Positions 27,025 through 36,523 of a stretch of DNA of 64,000 bases are shown one piece after another. The notes beneath the pieces were generated by a model. That model did no database searches and had not been told where the DNA came from. It worked only from the letters and a program-made list of their open reading frames with translations. The DNA lies in contig NZ_JACVMU010000008.1 of the NCBI RefSeq assembly GCF_014529985.1, forward strand, positions 62,001 to 126,000, written 5' to 3'. The position numbers and the translations under genes are program-made. Source of the DNA: Leucobacter sp. cx-42. Its GTDB lineage: Bacteria; Actinomycetota; Actinomycetes; Actinomycetales; Microbacteriaceae. The first letter of the stretch is position 1. Every line of letters begins with the position of its first letter.

Positions 27025-28323
27025 GTGGCAACTGCATCCACGAAGGGCACTGACCCTACTGAGAGCGCTGAGACGACCGACAAGGTGAACTCGACCTCCA
27101 CGGCAGCGGCTAAGAAGACCGCTGCCGCGAAGAAGACCACGACCGCGGCTAAGAAGGCGCCGGCAGCCAAGAAGGCTACCGCGACGAAGGCTGCTGCCGC
27201 TGACGAAACGGCTCCTGCCGCTAAGAAGCCAGTGCGTCGCCGCAAGGTGAATGAAGTAGACGCAATGGTTGCCGAGGCTGAGGCAACGCCGGACGTCCCC
27301 GAAGAAGACACCCAGACCAAGCCGGTCACCATCGAGCCGCTGCCCACTGGCGCGATTGTGCTGAAGGCGGGCGACGAAGAGGATGTCCCTGCGGTCACGA
27401 CCGCGATTCCGGGTGCTACCGCTGACCCGGTGAAGGACTACCTCAAGCAGATCGGCAAGGTTGCACTGCTCAACGCGGCCGAAGAGGTCGAGCTCGCAAT
27501 GCGTATCGAGGCCGGTCTGTTCGCAGAGGAGAAGCTCGCTACCGAGCCCAACCTGCCCAAGAAGCTCACCCGTGAGCTCAAGTGGGTTGCCCGTGATGGC
27601 CAGCGCGCAAAGAGCCACCTGCTCGGAGCTAACCTCCGTCTCGTGGTTTCGCTCGCAAAGCGTTACACCGGCCGCGGCATGCAGTTCCTTGACCTTATTC
27701 AGGAAGGCAACCTGGGTCTGATTCGTGCGGTCGAGAAGTTCGACTACACCAAGGGCTTCAAGTTCTCGACCTATGCAACGTGGTGGATCCGCCAGGCAAT
27801 CACCCGTGCAATGGCTGACCAGGCGCGTACGATTCGTATCCCCGTGCACATGGTTGAGGTCATCAACAAGCTTGCACGTGTGCAGCGTCAGATGCTCCAG
27901 GACCTCGGTCGCGAACCAACTCCTGAAGAGTTGAGCCGCGAGCTCGATATGACCACTGAAAAGGTCATCGAGGTGCAGAAGTATGGCCGCGAGCCGATTT
28001 CGCTCCACACGCCGCTTGGCGAAGACGGCGACAGCGAGTTTGGTGACCTCATTGAGGACACCGAGGCAGTTGTTCCCGCTGACGCTGTTGGCTACACGAT
28101 GCTGCAGCAGCAGCTCGAGCAGCTCCTTGACTCGCTCTCGGAGCGCGAGGCAGGCGTTATCAAGATGCGCTTCGGTCTCGGCGACGGTATGCCGAAGACG
28201 CTCGACCAGATCGGTGACACCTTCGGTGTGACCCGTGAACGTATTCGCCAGATTGAGTCGAAGACGATGGCGAAGCTTCGTCACCCGTCGCGTAGCCAGC
28301 AGCTGCGCGACTACCTCGAGTAA
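27025..28323 (+). CDS. sigA: Primary RNA polymerase sigma factor
   Basis: A 432-residue sigma-70 factor. The N-terminal ~70 residues are Lys/Ala/Thr-rich (repeats of AAKK), followed by an acidic linker, as in actinobacterial HrdB/SigA. Region 1.2 begins at [16 protein letters not shown], region 2 has [20 protein letters not shown] and [16 protein letters not shown], and region 4 carries the [18 protein letters not shown] helix-turn-helix. The GTG at 27025 is preferred, preceded by GAGAGGCGGG. Upstream in-frame codons would run into the promoter. It directs housekeeping transcription. Confidence 0.95.
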   Translation: MATASTKGTDPTESAETTDKVNSTSTAAAKKTAAAKKTTTAAKKAPAAKKATATKAAAADETAPAAKKPVRRRKVNEVDAMVAEAEATPDVPEEDTQTKPVTIEPLPTGAIVLKAGDEEDVPAVTTAIPGATADPVKDYLKQIGKVALLNAAEEVELAMRIEAGLFAEEKLATEPNLPKKLTRELKWVARDGQRAKSHLLGANLRLVVSLAKRYTGRGMQFLDLIQEGNLGLIRAVEKFDYTKGFKFSTYATWWIRQAITRAMADQARTIRIPVHMVEVINKLARVQRQMLQDLGREPTPEELSRELDMTTEKVIEVQKYGREPISLHTPLGEDGDSEFGDLIEDTEAVVPADAVGYTMLQQQLEQLLDSLSEREAGVIKMRFGLGDGMPKTLDQIGDTFGVTRERIRQIESKTMAKLRHPSRSQQLRDYLE

Positions 28324-28385
28324 ATCGACAACATCGACGCTGACCGCAACGCCGCGATCTCACTACGCGAAACGAGAAACCTTTT

Positions 28386-29081
28386 ATGATCCAGCCGAAT
28401 GAAGGCAAGCAGCTCACGACGACTGTCGGTGGAACTGAGTACCTGCGCATCCCCATCAAGACGCACGTCATCATGCCTGATGACCAGCTTCTTCCGGTGG
28501 TGAAGCAGTACGCTCAGGACGTTGTTGAGGATGGGGACACCCTCTTCATCACCGAGAAGATCGTTGCGATCATGCAGGGTCGTTCGTACAAGCTCGACGA
28601 CATCAAGCCGCGGAAGCTGGCGACGTTCCTGTCGAAGTATGTAACGAAGACCGCTTACGGGATTGGCCTCGGTATGCCTGAGACCATGGAGATGGCGCTT
28701 CGCGAGTGCGGTACCCCGCGCATTGTGTTTGCAGCTGTTGTGGCAGCGATCACCAAGGCGTTCGGTCGCAAAGGTGACTTCTACCGCATTGCCGGCCCGA
28801 AGGCACGTGGCATCGATGGTCCGACGAACGGCACCATCCCGCCGTATGACAACCGTGTCGTGCTGGTTCCGCTTGACCCCGACAACGCAGCGCGTTCGGT
28901 ACAGCGTGAGCTCGGTAAGAACATCACCGTCATGATTGCTGACATCAACGACTTTGGTGGCAATATCCTCGGTTCGAACTCGACCCCCGAGCACGAGCTG
29001 CTCGTTGCCAAGATCCTTGGCGACAACCCGCTCGGCCAGGGTACCCAGAGCACCCCGATGGGCATCATTCGCGAAGCATAA
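28386..29081 (+). CDS. CofE-like protein (coenzyme F420-0:L-glutamate ligase family)
   Basis: A 231-residue protein matching the F420 ligase domain family: IPIKTHVIMPDDQLLPVV near residues 22-39, then EDGDTLFITEKIVAIMQGRSY near 48-68, and ITVMIADINDFGGNILG near 180-196. True CofE adds glutamates to F420-0. No other F420 genes (cofC, cofD, fbiC) lie in the window, and a branch of this family without F420 linkage exists, so the substrate is open. It follows sigA by 62 bases in the same direction, and its own ribosome binding site is weak (GAGAAACC). Confidence 0.78.
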   Translation: MIQPNEGKQLTTTVGGTEYLRIPIKTHVIMPDDQLLPVVKQYAQDVVEDGDTLFITEKIVAIMQGRSYKLDDIKPRKLATFLSKYVTKTAYGIGLGMPETMEMALRECGTPRIVFAAVVAAITKAFGRKGDFYRIAGPKARGIDGPTNGTIPPYDNRVVLVPLDPDNAARSVQRELGKNITVMIADINDFGGNILGSNSTPEHELLVAKILGDNPLGQGTQSTPMGIIREA

Positions 29082-29107
29082 GCTGAACGATCGCCCAGTA
29101 GCCGCAC

Positions 29108-29183
29108 CCCTCGAACGGGGGATCTGTTGCTCAAAGCCCCCGTTTCATACGTGTGAAACGGGGGCTTTTGCGTGCAGGGTGTT
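29108..29183 (+). repeat. Palindromic intergenic repeat, family 1, copy 1
   Basis: The left part CTCGAACGGGGGATC is followed by a strong hairpin with arms around the core GTTTCATACGTGTGAAAC and then CTTTTG. The hairpin also makes a good terminator for the CofE-like gene (stem AAGCCCCCGTTTCA, followed by TTT). It shares its order of elements with copies 2-4. Confidence 0.6.
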
Positions 29184-29196
29184 ACGGTGCGCCCAG

Positions 29197-29284
29197 CCTC
29201 GCGAACAGGGGAACTCCTGCCGAGAACGGCCGTTTCATCCGCGTGAAACGTTCGTTCTCAGGGGAAAGCGTCGATCTTGCGGGC
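29197..29284 (+). repeat. Palindromic intergenic repeat, family 1, copy 2
   Basis: It begins CCTCGCGAACAGGGG, carries the central palindrome CGTTTCATCCGCGTGAAACG flanked by GAGAAC and GTTCTC, and ends ATCTTGCGGGC. It aligns with copy 4 (39.9 kb) on the same strand with one gap in the left 40 bases. Confidence 0.6.
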
Positions 29285-29326
29285 GTGAGCCCTTGCGCGC
29301 GGCACCCCGTGTACGTCGCAAGCCCT

Positions 29327-29420
29327 CAACCCTGTAAAAAGACCCGTTGTTGCCGAAAACCCCCGCTTCATGCGTATGAAACGGGGGTTTTCGAGAGGAA
29401 GGGCCATTCTCGCGGGGTTG
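29327..29420 (-). repeat. Palindromic intergenic repeat, family 1, copy 3
   Basis: On the minus strand it starts CAACCCCGCGAGAATGGCCC, contains GTTTCATACGCATGAA, then GGGGGTTTTCGGCA and ends CAGGGTTG. Ungapped, about two thirds of its first 70 bases equal those of the 39.9 kb copy, with a better fit if a gap is allowed in the central loop. The two ends are themselves inverted copies (CAACCCTG and CAACCCCG). The GAAAACCCCCG/CGGGGGTTTTC stem can also end the ATP-grasp gene transcript. Confidence 0.65.
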
Positions 29421-29443
29421 GGCCCGCAGGCGGCCTAGGCGGC

Positions 29444-30469
29444 CTAGAACCCGATAGCCTCGCGGTACCGGGGGAGCAGGCCAGTGCGAACGCCTGAGAC
29501 GCTCGGCTTCGACTGGAAGACGCCGGTGTTGTAATTGCCTTCGATGACGACGGGGCGATCAGGGGAGATCGCGATGTCCCAGCCAACGTAGGGAATCTCG
29601 GGCACGATGCGCGCAAGGTGGTCGACGAGCTGCAGTACCTTGTCAAAGTCCGGTACCTGGAAACCGACAATAGACACACCCGAAATGGGGTGGGTCTCAA
29701 AGGTGCGGTTCTCGCCGTCGAACGCGGCGTAGTGTGCCTTGCCGTGGTCATCGAGCATCGTGTACATGCCGCCGTGACTGAAGTTATCAACGGCGCCGCC
29801 GTTGCCAACCTTGAGTACGCTGGCGAGCACGTGAACGTCAGTGCCGTCAAAGTAGGTCACGACGCGCAAGGTATTGACGCTGCGGTCGTAGAGGCGAGAC
29901 ATCTCGGGATGCTGGGGAATGACCTGCTCGACAAGGAACTGGCGGCCAGCAAGCAACTCAGCATGCAGTTTCGGGTAGTCGGTGATGTCAGACGCTTCGA
30001 GGCGTCCGATGCCCTGGCCGCCGAGGCTGTCAGGAACCTTTGCCATGACCGCACCCTGGCGCGTCACGAACTCTTCGAGCTGCTCGGGGGTTGACTCGCG
30101 CAGGTCGAGCCACTCACGGCCGATGTAGTCGTTGAACTCTCGGTTGAAGTTCGACTTGTCCGCGAAACGTGCACGGTGCTCAGGCTGGTTGAGCTTCTGA
30201 GCGAGGTGATTCGACTTCGGGTGAGTCATGAAGGTGCTGCGCTCTGCGCGCGTCAGCATGAAGAAGTCCCAGTCCTGGTAGTCCTGGAACGCAACCTCGT
30301 ACCGCGCTGAGCTGTACATCATGTCGCAGAGGATGACGAGGCGCGGCTTACGCGCGTCCTTAGACATCGACCCTGCAAGCCCCCAGAGGCGGGGCATGTC
30401 AACCGCTTTTACGCGGTCAAAAAAGTAGTTGAGGCGGCGGCGAGCTCCGAGTCCCATTGTGCGGTTCAC
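29444..30469 (-). CDS. Sugar-transfer-associated ATP-grasp protein
   Basis: A 341-residue protein whose C-terminal two thirds fit the ATP-grasp fold of the sugar-transfer-associated family. Visible are ADKSNFNREFNDYIGREW, MAKVPDSLGGQGIGRLE (phosphate-binding loop), NTLRVVTYFDG, FSHGGMYTMLDDHG and the metal site VIEGNYNTGVF. Such enzymes ligate amino acids or similar groups onto carboxylates in cell-surface pathways, but the substrate is not known. I place the start at the GTG that overlaps the upstream stop as GTGA (30466-30469). An ATG 12 bases further in is an alternative. Neither has a clear ribosome binding site, which fits translational coupling to the DUF7455 gene. Confidence 0.75.
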   Translation of the reverse strand: MNRTMGLGARRRLNYFFDRVKAVDMPRLWGLAGSMSKDARKPRLVILCDMMYSSARYEVAFQDYQDWDFFMLTRAERSTFMTHPKSNHLAQKLNQPEHRARFADKSNFNREFNDYIGREWLDLRESTPEQLEEFVTRQGAVMAKVPDSLGGQGIGRLEASDITDYPKLHAELLAGRQFLVEQVIPQHPEMSRLYDRSVNTLRVVTYFDGTDVHVLASVLKVGNGGAVDNFSHGGMYTMLDDHGKAHYAAFDGENRTFETHPISGVSIVGFQVPDFDKVLQLVDHLARIVPEIPYVGWDIAISPDRPVVIEGNYNTGVFQSKPSVSGVRTGLLPRYREAIGF

Positions 30470-30711
30470 CGAGTTTCTGAGAGACGCGAGGTCTCGTCGT
30501 GCCAAGCCTCAGCCATCGGGCGAAGCTTCTCTTCGTGGCGCTTTGCGTGGTGGCCGCAGAACAGCAGTTCACTACCACCGAGAATTGCGCGGACGTACGC
30601 CTGTGCGCCACAGCTATCGCAACGATCGAGTGCGCTCAGGGGCCGATCCGCTGCCGAATCAGTGGCGGTCGCGTCGGCATTGAGCGAAGGGTTCTGCTCA
30701 AGTGTCGTCAT
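30466..30711 (-). CDS. Small zinc-binding protein, DUF7455 type
   Basis: An 81-residue protein with a Ser/Ala/Asp-rich N-terminus and a compact metal site: CDSCG near residue 37 and FCGHHAKRHEE near 56-66, that is C-x2-C and C-x2-H. It matches the actinobacterial DUF7455 proteins encoded next to sigA/parE. GGAGG lies five bases before the ATG at 30711. The function is unknown. Its last four bases overlap the ATP-grasp gene. Confidence 0.82.
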   Translation of the reverse strand: MTTLEQNPSLNADATATDSAADRPLSALDRCDSCGAQAYVRAILGGSELLFCGHHAKRHEEKLRPMAEAWHDETSRLSETR

Positions 30712-30902
30712 GGTGGCCTCCTTCAATAGGTGTATTCCCATCTATCCAACCACCTTCCCGGAGACTCGTCTCCCTGGGAGCTCTCGGTTTCGCTGTACGC
30801 GTAGCAAATTGGGTCCGAGATCGTAATCGCCGGGCTGGATCGTGTCGAGTGTCGGAGGGGTGGCCTACAGTTGATGGGGTACGAAGTGAAACGAGGTTAT
30901 GC

Positions 30903-32996
30903 GTGGCTGAATCCAGTTACTCCGCGAGGCATTTGACCGTACTCGAGGGTCTTGAGGCGGTACGTAAGCGTCCCGGTATGTACATCGGTACGACTGATTC
31001 ACGCGGCCTCATGCATTGCCTCTGGGAAATCATTGACAACTCTGTCGATGAGGCACTGGCTGGTCATGGTGACGAGATTGGTATCACCCTGCACGCTGAC
31101 GGGAGCGTCACGGTGGCCGATAATGGCCGTGGTATCCCGGTTGATATCGAGCCGAAGAGTGGCCTGACCGGCGTTGAACTTGTCTTCACCAAGCTGCACG
31201 CAGGCGGCAAGTTCGGCGGCGGGGGCTATGCGTCCTCTGGTGGTTTGCACGGCGTTGGTGCATCGGTGGTGAACGCGCTTTCCTCGCGTCTCGACGTCGA
31301 GATTGATCGCGATGGCAAGACCTGGGCGATGTCATTCAAGCACGGCGAGCCGGGCGTGTTCGACGGCGATGGTCCCGACAGCACGTTCACGCCGTACGAG
31401 AACGCATCTGAGCTGCGGGTCGTCGGCAAGGTCAAGAAGGCTGTCAGCGGTACCCGTGTTCGGTACTGGGCGGATCCGCAGATCTTCCTTCCCACCGCGC
31501 GTTTCGAACCAGAGTCGCTCGTTGCACGCGCGCGCCAGACCGCGTTCCTTGTACCCGGCCTTGCGCTCGACATCACTGATGAGCGCCCGGAGTCGCTGAG
31601 CGAAACTGGCGAAGCGCCCGTACATCGCTTCCAGTACGAGGGTGGCCTCTCCGAATTCGTAGATTTCCTTGCACCCGACGCCCCCGTCACCGAGACCTGG
31701 CGCGTTATCAGTAAGGCCACCTTCACCGAGACTGTTCCCGTCATGGACGAGAAAACGGGTCATCTCGTGTCCCGCGAGGTCGAGCGTGAGTGTGAGGTCG
31801 ACGTCGCGCTCCGCTGGGGCACCGGCTATGACACCGAGATCCAGAGCTTCGTGAACATCATCTCGACGCCAAAGGGTGGCACCCACCTGAGTGGCTTCGA
31901 GCAGGGTCTGACGAAGTTCTTCCGTAAGCAGATTGAGCAGAACTCACGCAAGCTCAAGGCTGGCAGCGATAAACCTGAGAAGGACGACATCCTCACCGGC
32001 CTCACCGCCGTTGTGACCGTCCGATTCCCCGAACCACAGTTCGAGGGGCAGACGAAGGAGGTTCTGGGCACTGCCCCGATCCGCTCTATCGTCTCGAAGG
32101 CAATGAACGCCGCGCTGACTGAGCGCTTTGAGTCAACCAAGAAGCAAGACAAGGCTGAGACGGCACTTCTCCTCGAGAAGATGGTGTCTGAGATGAAGTC
32201 GCGCATCGCGATGCGCACGCAGCGTGATACCGCGCGCCGGAAGAGCTCGCTCGAGAGCTCGTCGCTGCCCGCGAAGCTCATCGATTGCCGTTCAAAGGAC
32301 GTGCAGAGCACCGAACTCTTCATCGTCGAGGGTGACAGCGCGCTCGGTACTGCGCGCCCCGCACGTGACAGCGAGTTCCAGGCGCTGCTGCCGATCCGAG
32401 GCAAGATTCTCAACGTGCAGAAGGCGTCGCTTGCTGAGATGCTCTCGAACGCCGAGTGTGGCGCGATTATCAAGGTCGTTGGTGCCGGTTCTGGCCGTGA
32501 CTTTGATCTCGCGTCGGCGCGCTATGGCAAGGTCATCCTCATGAGTGATGCGGACGTTGATGGTGCGCACATTCGTACGCTACTGCTGACGCTGTTCTTC
32601 CGCTACATGCGCCCGATGGTGGAAGCCGGCCGCGTCTACGCTGCTGTTCCTCCGCTGCATCGCGTGATCGTCCAGAACGCTGGCCGCAAGCCCAACGACG
32701 TGATCTACACCTACAGTGAGCGTGAACTTCAGGAGCTGCTTGCTGACCTGAAGCGTCGCAACAAGAAGTACCAGGAGCCGATCCAGCGCTACAAGGGCCT
32801 CGGTGAAATGGACGCAGATCAGCTCGCAGAGACCACGATGGACCGCGAGCATCGCATGCTGCGTCGTGTCCGGGTTGAAGACGCTCAGGCGGCTTCGCGC
32901 GTGTTTGAGCTGCTCATGGGTAACGAGGTTGCGCCGCGTAAGGAGTTCATCGTCGAGAACGCTGACGGTCTCGACCGCGAGCGCATCGACGCATAA
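30903..32996 (+). CDS. parE: DNA topoisomerase IV (gyrase B-like) subunit B
   Basis: A 697-residue type IIA topoisomerase ATPase subunit. GHKL ATPase motifs are IIDNSVDEALAG near residue 46, ADNGRGIPVD near 77 and GGLHGVGASVVNAL near 115. The Toprim domain has IVEGDSALG near 475 and LMSDADVDGAHIRTLL near 545. The C-terminus has the ETTMD..HRMLRRV segment. The GTG at 30903 follows GAGG by six bases. Together with the ParC-like subunit encoded 1 kb away, it forms a second type II enzyme beside the chromosomal gyrase, which is not in this window. It is called ParE because its partner lacks a GyrA box. Confidence 0.88.
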   Translation: MAESSYSARHLTVLEGLEAVRKRPGMYIGTTDSRGLMHCLWEIIDNSVDEALAGHGDEIGITLHADGSVTVADNGRGIPVDIEPKSGLTGVELVFTKLHAGGKFGGGGYASSGGLHGVGASVVNALSSRLDVEIDRDGKTWAMSFKHGEPGVFDGDGPDSTFTPYENASELRVVGKVKKAVSGTRVRYWADPQIFLPTARFEPESLVARARQTAFLVPGLALDITDERPESLSETGEAPVHRFQYEGGLSEFVDFLAPDAPVTETWRVISKATFTETVPVMDEKTGHLVSREVERECEVDVALRWGTGYDTEIQSFVNIISTPKGGTHLSGFEQGLTKFFRKQIEQNSRKLKAGSDKPEKDDILTGLTAVVTVRFPEPQFEGQTKEVLGTAPIRSIVSKAMNAALTERFESTKKQDKAETALLLEKMVSEMKSRIAMRTQRDTARRKSSLESSSLPAKLIDCRSKDVQSTELFIVEGDSALGTARPARDSEFQALLPIRGKILNVQKASLAEMLSNAECGAIIKVVGAGSGRDFDLASARYGKVILMSDADVDGAHIRTLLLTLFFRYMRPMVEAGRVYAAVPPLHRVIVQNAGRKPNDVIYTYSERELQELLADLKRRNKKYQEPIQRYKGLGEMDADQLAETTMDREHRMLRRVRVEDAQAASRVFELLMGNEVAPRKEFIVENADGLDRERIDA

Positions 32997-33072
32997 CTGC
33001 AGGCCACGGCGCCTCGGTGTCGGGCTCATACGCTGACCGCGAGCGCAGCGGCTCGCACGCCAGGAGGGGCGC

Positions 33073-33957
33073 ATGTCCACACTTGCTCTTGTACTCGTTC
33101 TCGGGGCCGCCGTGGCCCACGCTGCGTGGAACATTATCGCCGCGGGTAAGAGTAAGTCGGGTCTACCGTTCCTCTGGTGGGGTGCGGTGTTCGCGTCGAC
33201 CATTTGGGTGGGCGTGATCCCGCTGACGGGTGGCCTGCGCGGCGCGAGCTGGACTGACTTTCTGATTGGCGTCGGCATCTCCGGCATTGTTCACGTCATC
33301 TATATGCTCGTACTGCAACGCGGGTACGCAGCGGGGGATCTTGCGACCGTGTACGCGACGGCACGCGGATCGGGTCCGATCCTCACTGTCATCGTCGCGC
33401 TGGTGCTGTTCGGCGAGCGGCCCTCGGGAATCGCGCTCGGTGGTGTCGCGCTTATTGTCGCTGGCGTGGTCGCGATCGGCCTGATCGGTCGCCCGAAGAC
33501 CGCGAGCGCGCAGATAAGTAAGCGACGGCGGATCGATCCAGGCTTGCTGTATGGCTTGCTGACCGGTGTCGCCATCGCGGCATATTCGCTGTGGGACGCG
33601 TATTCCGTGAACGAGCTCGCGTTGCCGCCGGTGCCGTACATGGTTGGCTTCCTGGTCGCAGAACTGCCGTTCTTCTCGCTGTTGCTGTTGCGCGACAAGC
33701 GCTACATGCAGCTCGGCGAGACATTCAAGAGCAGCTGGAAGCAGCTCCTCGGTTTCGGCATTATTTCGCCGCTGTCGTACATCCTGGTGTTGACCGCAAA
33801 CACGATGGCACCGGTCTCGCTCGTCGCTCCCATGCGCGAGGTGAGTGTGGTGCTCGTGAGTCTCTATGGCGTGATCAGATTCGGCCAGGATCGTCCTGTG
33901 GCCCGCGTTCTCGCTGCGCTCGTGGTTGTGGCCGGTGTCGTGCTGATCGGCTTCTAG
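33073..33957 (+). CDS. EamA-family transporter (DMT superfamily)
   Basis: A 294-residue membrane protein with ten predicted helices in two EamA repeats. The first repeat runs to about residue 143 and ends in ALIVAGVVAIGLIGR, then a basic loop (SKRRRIDPG), and the second runs 155-294 and ends in LAALVVVAGVVLIGF. Proteins of this class export or import metabolites, and the substrate is unknown. AGGAGG precedes the ATG by six bases. It is inserted between the two topoisomerase IV genes and points toward parC. Confidence 0.85.
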   Translation: MSTLALVLVLGAAVAHAAWNIIAAGKSKSGLPFLWWGAVFASTIWVGVIPLTGGLRGASWTDFLIGVGISGIVHVIYMLVLQRGYAAGDLATVYATARGSGPILTVIVALVLFGERPSGIALGGVALIVAGVVAIGLIGRPKTASAQISKRRRIDPGLLYGLLTGVAIAAYSLWDAYSVNELALPPVPYMVGFLVAELPFFSLLLLRDKRYMQLGETFKSSWKQLLGFGIISPLSYILVLTANTMAPVSLVAPMREVSVVLVSLYGVIRFGQDRPVARVLAALVVVAGVVLIGF

Positions 33958-33985
33958 CAGGCTGTCTGGCGATGTTCTGGTAGGA

Positions 33986-34034
33986 ACATTCAAGGCCGGG
34001 TGCGGATCACTGATCCACACCCGGCCTTGAATGT
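33986..34034. terminator. 17 bp hairpin between EamA gene and parC
   Basis: Arms 33986-34002 and 34018-34034 are perfectly complementary and a GGATCA/TGATCC stem extends inside. It lies between convergent genes and ends both transcripts. No long T-tract is visible on either side. Confidence 0.7.
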
Positions 34035-34044
34035 AAAGGAGAGC

Positions 34045-36513
34045 TTACGGCGCGAGGCCGACGCAGGCTGCCGCGCCGTCGAGCGGCAGGCCCGAACCAT
34101 CTCGCTTGCCGATCTCGGTCGGAAGCACGCGTGCGGTGCCGTCTGCGGCAAGTGCGCGCGGGTTGCCGACACCTACCCAGGCCGCGGTGAGCTGGTCTTC
34201 CCACTTCAGGAAGCGTTGCGCGCGAACGCCAGCTGTGGCGCGACCCTTGGCTGGGAACTCTGCCCACTCGGAAATCTTGGCCGAGGAAGACTCAGTGCCT
34301 TCAAGCGCGATCGAACTGCCAGCGATCGTCACCACGTGAGCGTCGGCGCCTTCGGGTACCGCCGTCGCGAAGATGATCTCTGCGCCCGCTGCGACCTTCA
34401 TGCCCGCCATGCCGCCGGCAGGGCGACCCTGCGGGCGGACCGCGGTCGTCGGGAAGCGGAGCAGTTGTGCATTGTTTGCCACCGCGGCGAACTCGGCGCC
34501 ATCGGGAGCTGGCGCGGCCATGACGAGACGGTCGCCAGCTTTGAGGGTGATGACCTCGAGGTCTGGCTTTGCGGGAAGCTCGTTGAGTACGACGCGCTTG
34601 ACGACGCCAGCTGCGGTGAAGAGGCCGATCGGCTCCTCAGTTTCGAGGGGCACGATGCCAACGATCTTTGCCTTCTTGTTCGGCAGGCCGAGGTACTCGG
34701 TCAGGCGCACGCCAGCCGAGAACGCGATCGACGCCGCGGGCACGAGCGGCAAATCAACGGGGGAGAAGCGGTGCAGTGAACCGTCTTCGAGGATCGCGCC
34801 GAGCTCGCCGCGTACGGTCGTGTCGACCTGTGACAGGATCGCGCCGTGCTTGGTGGCACGTGCGGGGCGACGAGTCTGGTCTTCCGCTTCGGGGTCGCGG
34901 TCGATGCGCAGGGCGCGACCGGTTGCCGAGAGCATGACGGTGCAGGGCGAATCAGCGACCTGGAGCGCGTCGGGCGACGAGGCTGCGCGCGAGGGGCGTG
35001 CAACGGCGCCAGTAAGCATCGTGCGGCGCGGGGTGCCGTAGGCGGCTGCCGCGTCGTCCATCTCCTGTGCGACGACCTTCCGCAGGCGTACCTTGCTGCC
35101 GAGGATCGAGAGAAGCTCTTCAATCTCTGCGTTGAGCTGGTCGCGCTCGGTCTCGAGCTCAACACGCGAGAACTTCGTGAGGCGACGTAGGCGGAGTTCA
35201 AGGATGTACTCGGCCTGTGCCTCTGACAGTTCAAAGACCTGCTTCAGGCGTTTGCGGGCACCGTCAACGTCGTCACTCGTGCGGATCAGCTGAATGACCT
35301 CGTCGATGTCGACGATCGCGATGAGGAGGCCCTCAACAAGGTGCAGGCGATCGCGACGCTTGCGCAGGCGGAACTCGCTACGGCGGGTAACCACCGAAAC
35401 GCGGTGGTCGAGGAAGACGCGAAGCATCTCGAGGAGGCCGAGCGTCTGTGGCTGACCGTTGACGAGTGCGACCGAGTTGATGCTGAACGAGTCTTCGAGC
35501 GGGGTGTAGCGGTACAGCTGCTCGAGGACGGCCTCGGGAGAGAAGCCGGTCTTGAGCGTGATGACGAGCTTCAGGCCGTTCTTGCGATCAGTGAGGTCGA
35601 CCACATCGGTGATGCCGGAAAGCTTCTTTGCGTCGACGCCCTGCTTAATCTTCTCGATCACGCGCTCTGGGCCGACCAGGTACGGCAGCTCGGTGATGAT
35701 GAGGCCGGTGCGACGGGGGCTCAGTTGCTCAATCGCAACCTTTGCGCGGGTACGGAACGCGCCGCGGCCCGTCTGGTACGCCTCGGTGATGCCGTCGAGA
35801 CCGACGATGGTGCCGCCGCCGGGAAGGTCAGGGCCGGGAATGAACTCCATGAGTTCTTCAACGGTCGCCTTCGGGTTGAAGAGCAGGTGCTTCGCGCCCT
35901 CGACCACCTCGATGAGGTTGTGAGGTGCGAGGTTCGTCGCCATACCGACTGCGATACCAGCCGCACCATTGACGAGCAGGTTCGGAACCGCCGAAGGAAG
36001 CACCTCGGGCTGCATGAGCTGATTGTCGTAGTTGGGGACGAAGTCAACGACGTCCTCATCGAGCGACTCGGTCATGGCGAGTGCTGCGCCAGCGAGACGA
36101 GCCTCGGTGTATCGCGATGCGGCTGGGCCGTCATCGAGCGAACCGAAGTTGCCGTGACCGTCAACAAGCGGCAAACGCATTGCGAACGACTGCGCCAGGC
36201 GCACGAGCGCATCGTAAATTGACGAGTCGCCGTGCGGGTGCAACTTGCCCATGACCTCGCCGACGACGCGCGCGGACTTCACGTGACCCTTTTCGGGGCG
36301 CAGCCCCATGTCGGTCATCATGTACAGGATGCGTCGCTGGACGGGCTTGAGGCCGTCGCGCGCATCGGGGAGCGCGCGCGAATAGATCACCGAGTAGGCG
36401 TACTCCAGGAACGAACCTTCCATCTCCTGAGAGATGTCGATTTCTTCGATCCGTTCGTTGGCAGCTTCGTGTGCCACGCCTGCGGTGTCAGGGATCACGG
36501 GGGCATCGGTCAT
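34045..36513 (-). CDS. parC: DNA topoisomerase IV (gyrase A-like) subunit A
   Basis: An 822-residue DNA cleavage-religation subunit. The segment [20 protein letters not shown] is near residue 44, [16 protein letters not shown] follows and the catalytic Tyr is in [10 protein letters not shown] (about Tyr135). The C-terminal beta-propeller region lacks a recognisable GyrA box (QRRGG-K/R-G), which argues for topoisomerase IV rather than gyrase. The start is uncertain. The ATG at 36513 has no good ribosome binding site, and an ATG at 36525 would add four residues. The start lies almost back to back with the divergent phosphodiesterase gene. Confidence 0.88.
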   Translation of the reverse strand: MTDAPVIPDTAGVAHEAANERIEEIDISQEMEGSFLEYAYSVIYSRALPDARDGLKPVQRRILYMMTDMGLRPEKGHVKSARVVGEVMGKLHPHGDSSIYDALVRLAQSFAMRLPLVDGHGNFGSLDDGPAASRYTEARLAGAALAMTESLDEDVVDFVPNYDNQLMQPEVLPSAVPNLLVNGAAGIAVGMATNLAPHNLIEVVEGAKHLLFNPKATVEELMEFIPGPDLPGGGTIVGLDGITEAYQTGRGAFRTRAKVAIEQLSPRRTGLIITELPYLVGPERVIEKIKQGVDAKKLSGITDVVDLTDRKNGLKLVITLKTGFSPEAVLEQLYRYTPLEDSFSINSVALVNGQPQTLGLLEMLRVFLDHRVSVVTRRSEFRLRKRRDRLHLVEGLLIAIVDIDEVIQLIRTSDDVDGARKRLKQVFELSEAQAEYILELRLRRLTKFSRVELETERDQLNAEIEELLSILGSKVRLRKVVAQEMDDAAAAYGTPRRTMLTGAVARPSRAASSPDALQVADSPCTVMLSATGRALRIDRDPEAEDQTRRPARATKHGAILSQVDTTVRGELGAILEDGSLHRFSPVDLPLVPAASIAFSAGVRLTEYLGLPNKKAKIVGIVPLETEEPIGLFTAAGVVKRVVLNELPAKPDLEVITLKAGDRLVMAAPAPDGAEFAAVANNAQLLRFPTTAVRPQGRPAGGMAGMKVAAGAEIIFATAVPEGADAHVVTIAGSSIALEGTESSSAKISEWAEFPAKGRATAGVRAQRFLKWEDQLTAAWVGVGNPRALAADGTARVLPTEIGKRDGSGLPLDGAAACVGLAP

Positions 36514-36523
36514 AATGGAAATC

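Noticed and set aside
26695-28284. 529-codon open frame opposite sigA
   Set aside because: Frame-mirroring of sigA. No ribosome binding site and a nonsense composition.
29108-29420. Possible CRISPR array (three repeated hairpins in a row)
   Set aside because: Repeats differ from one another in length and sequence, one is inverted, spacers are not of constant length, and no cas gene is near.
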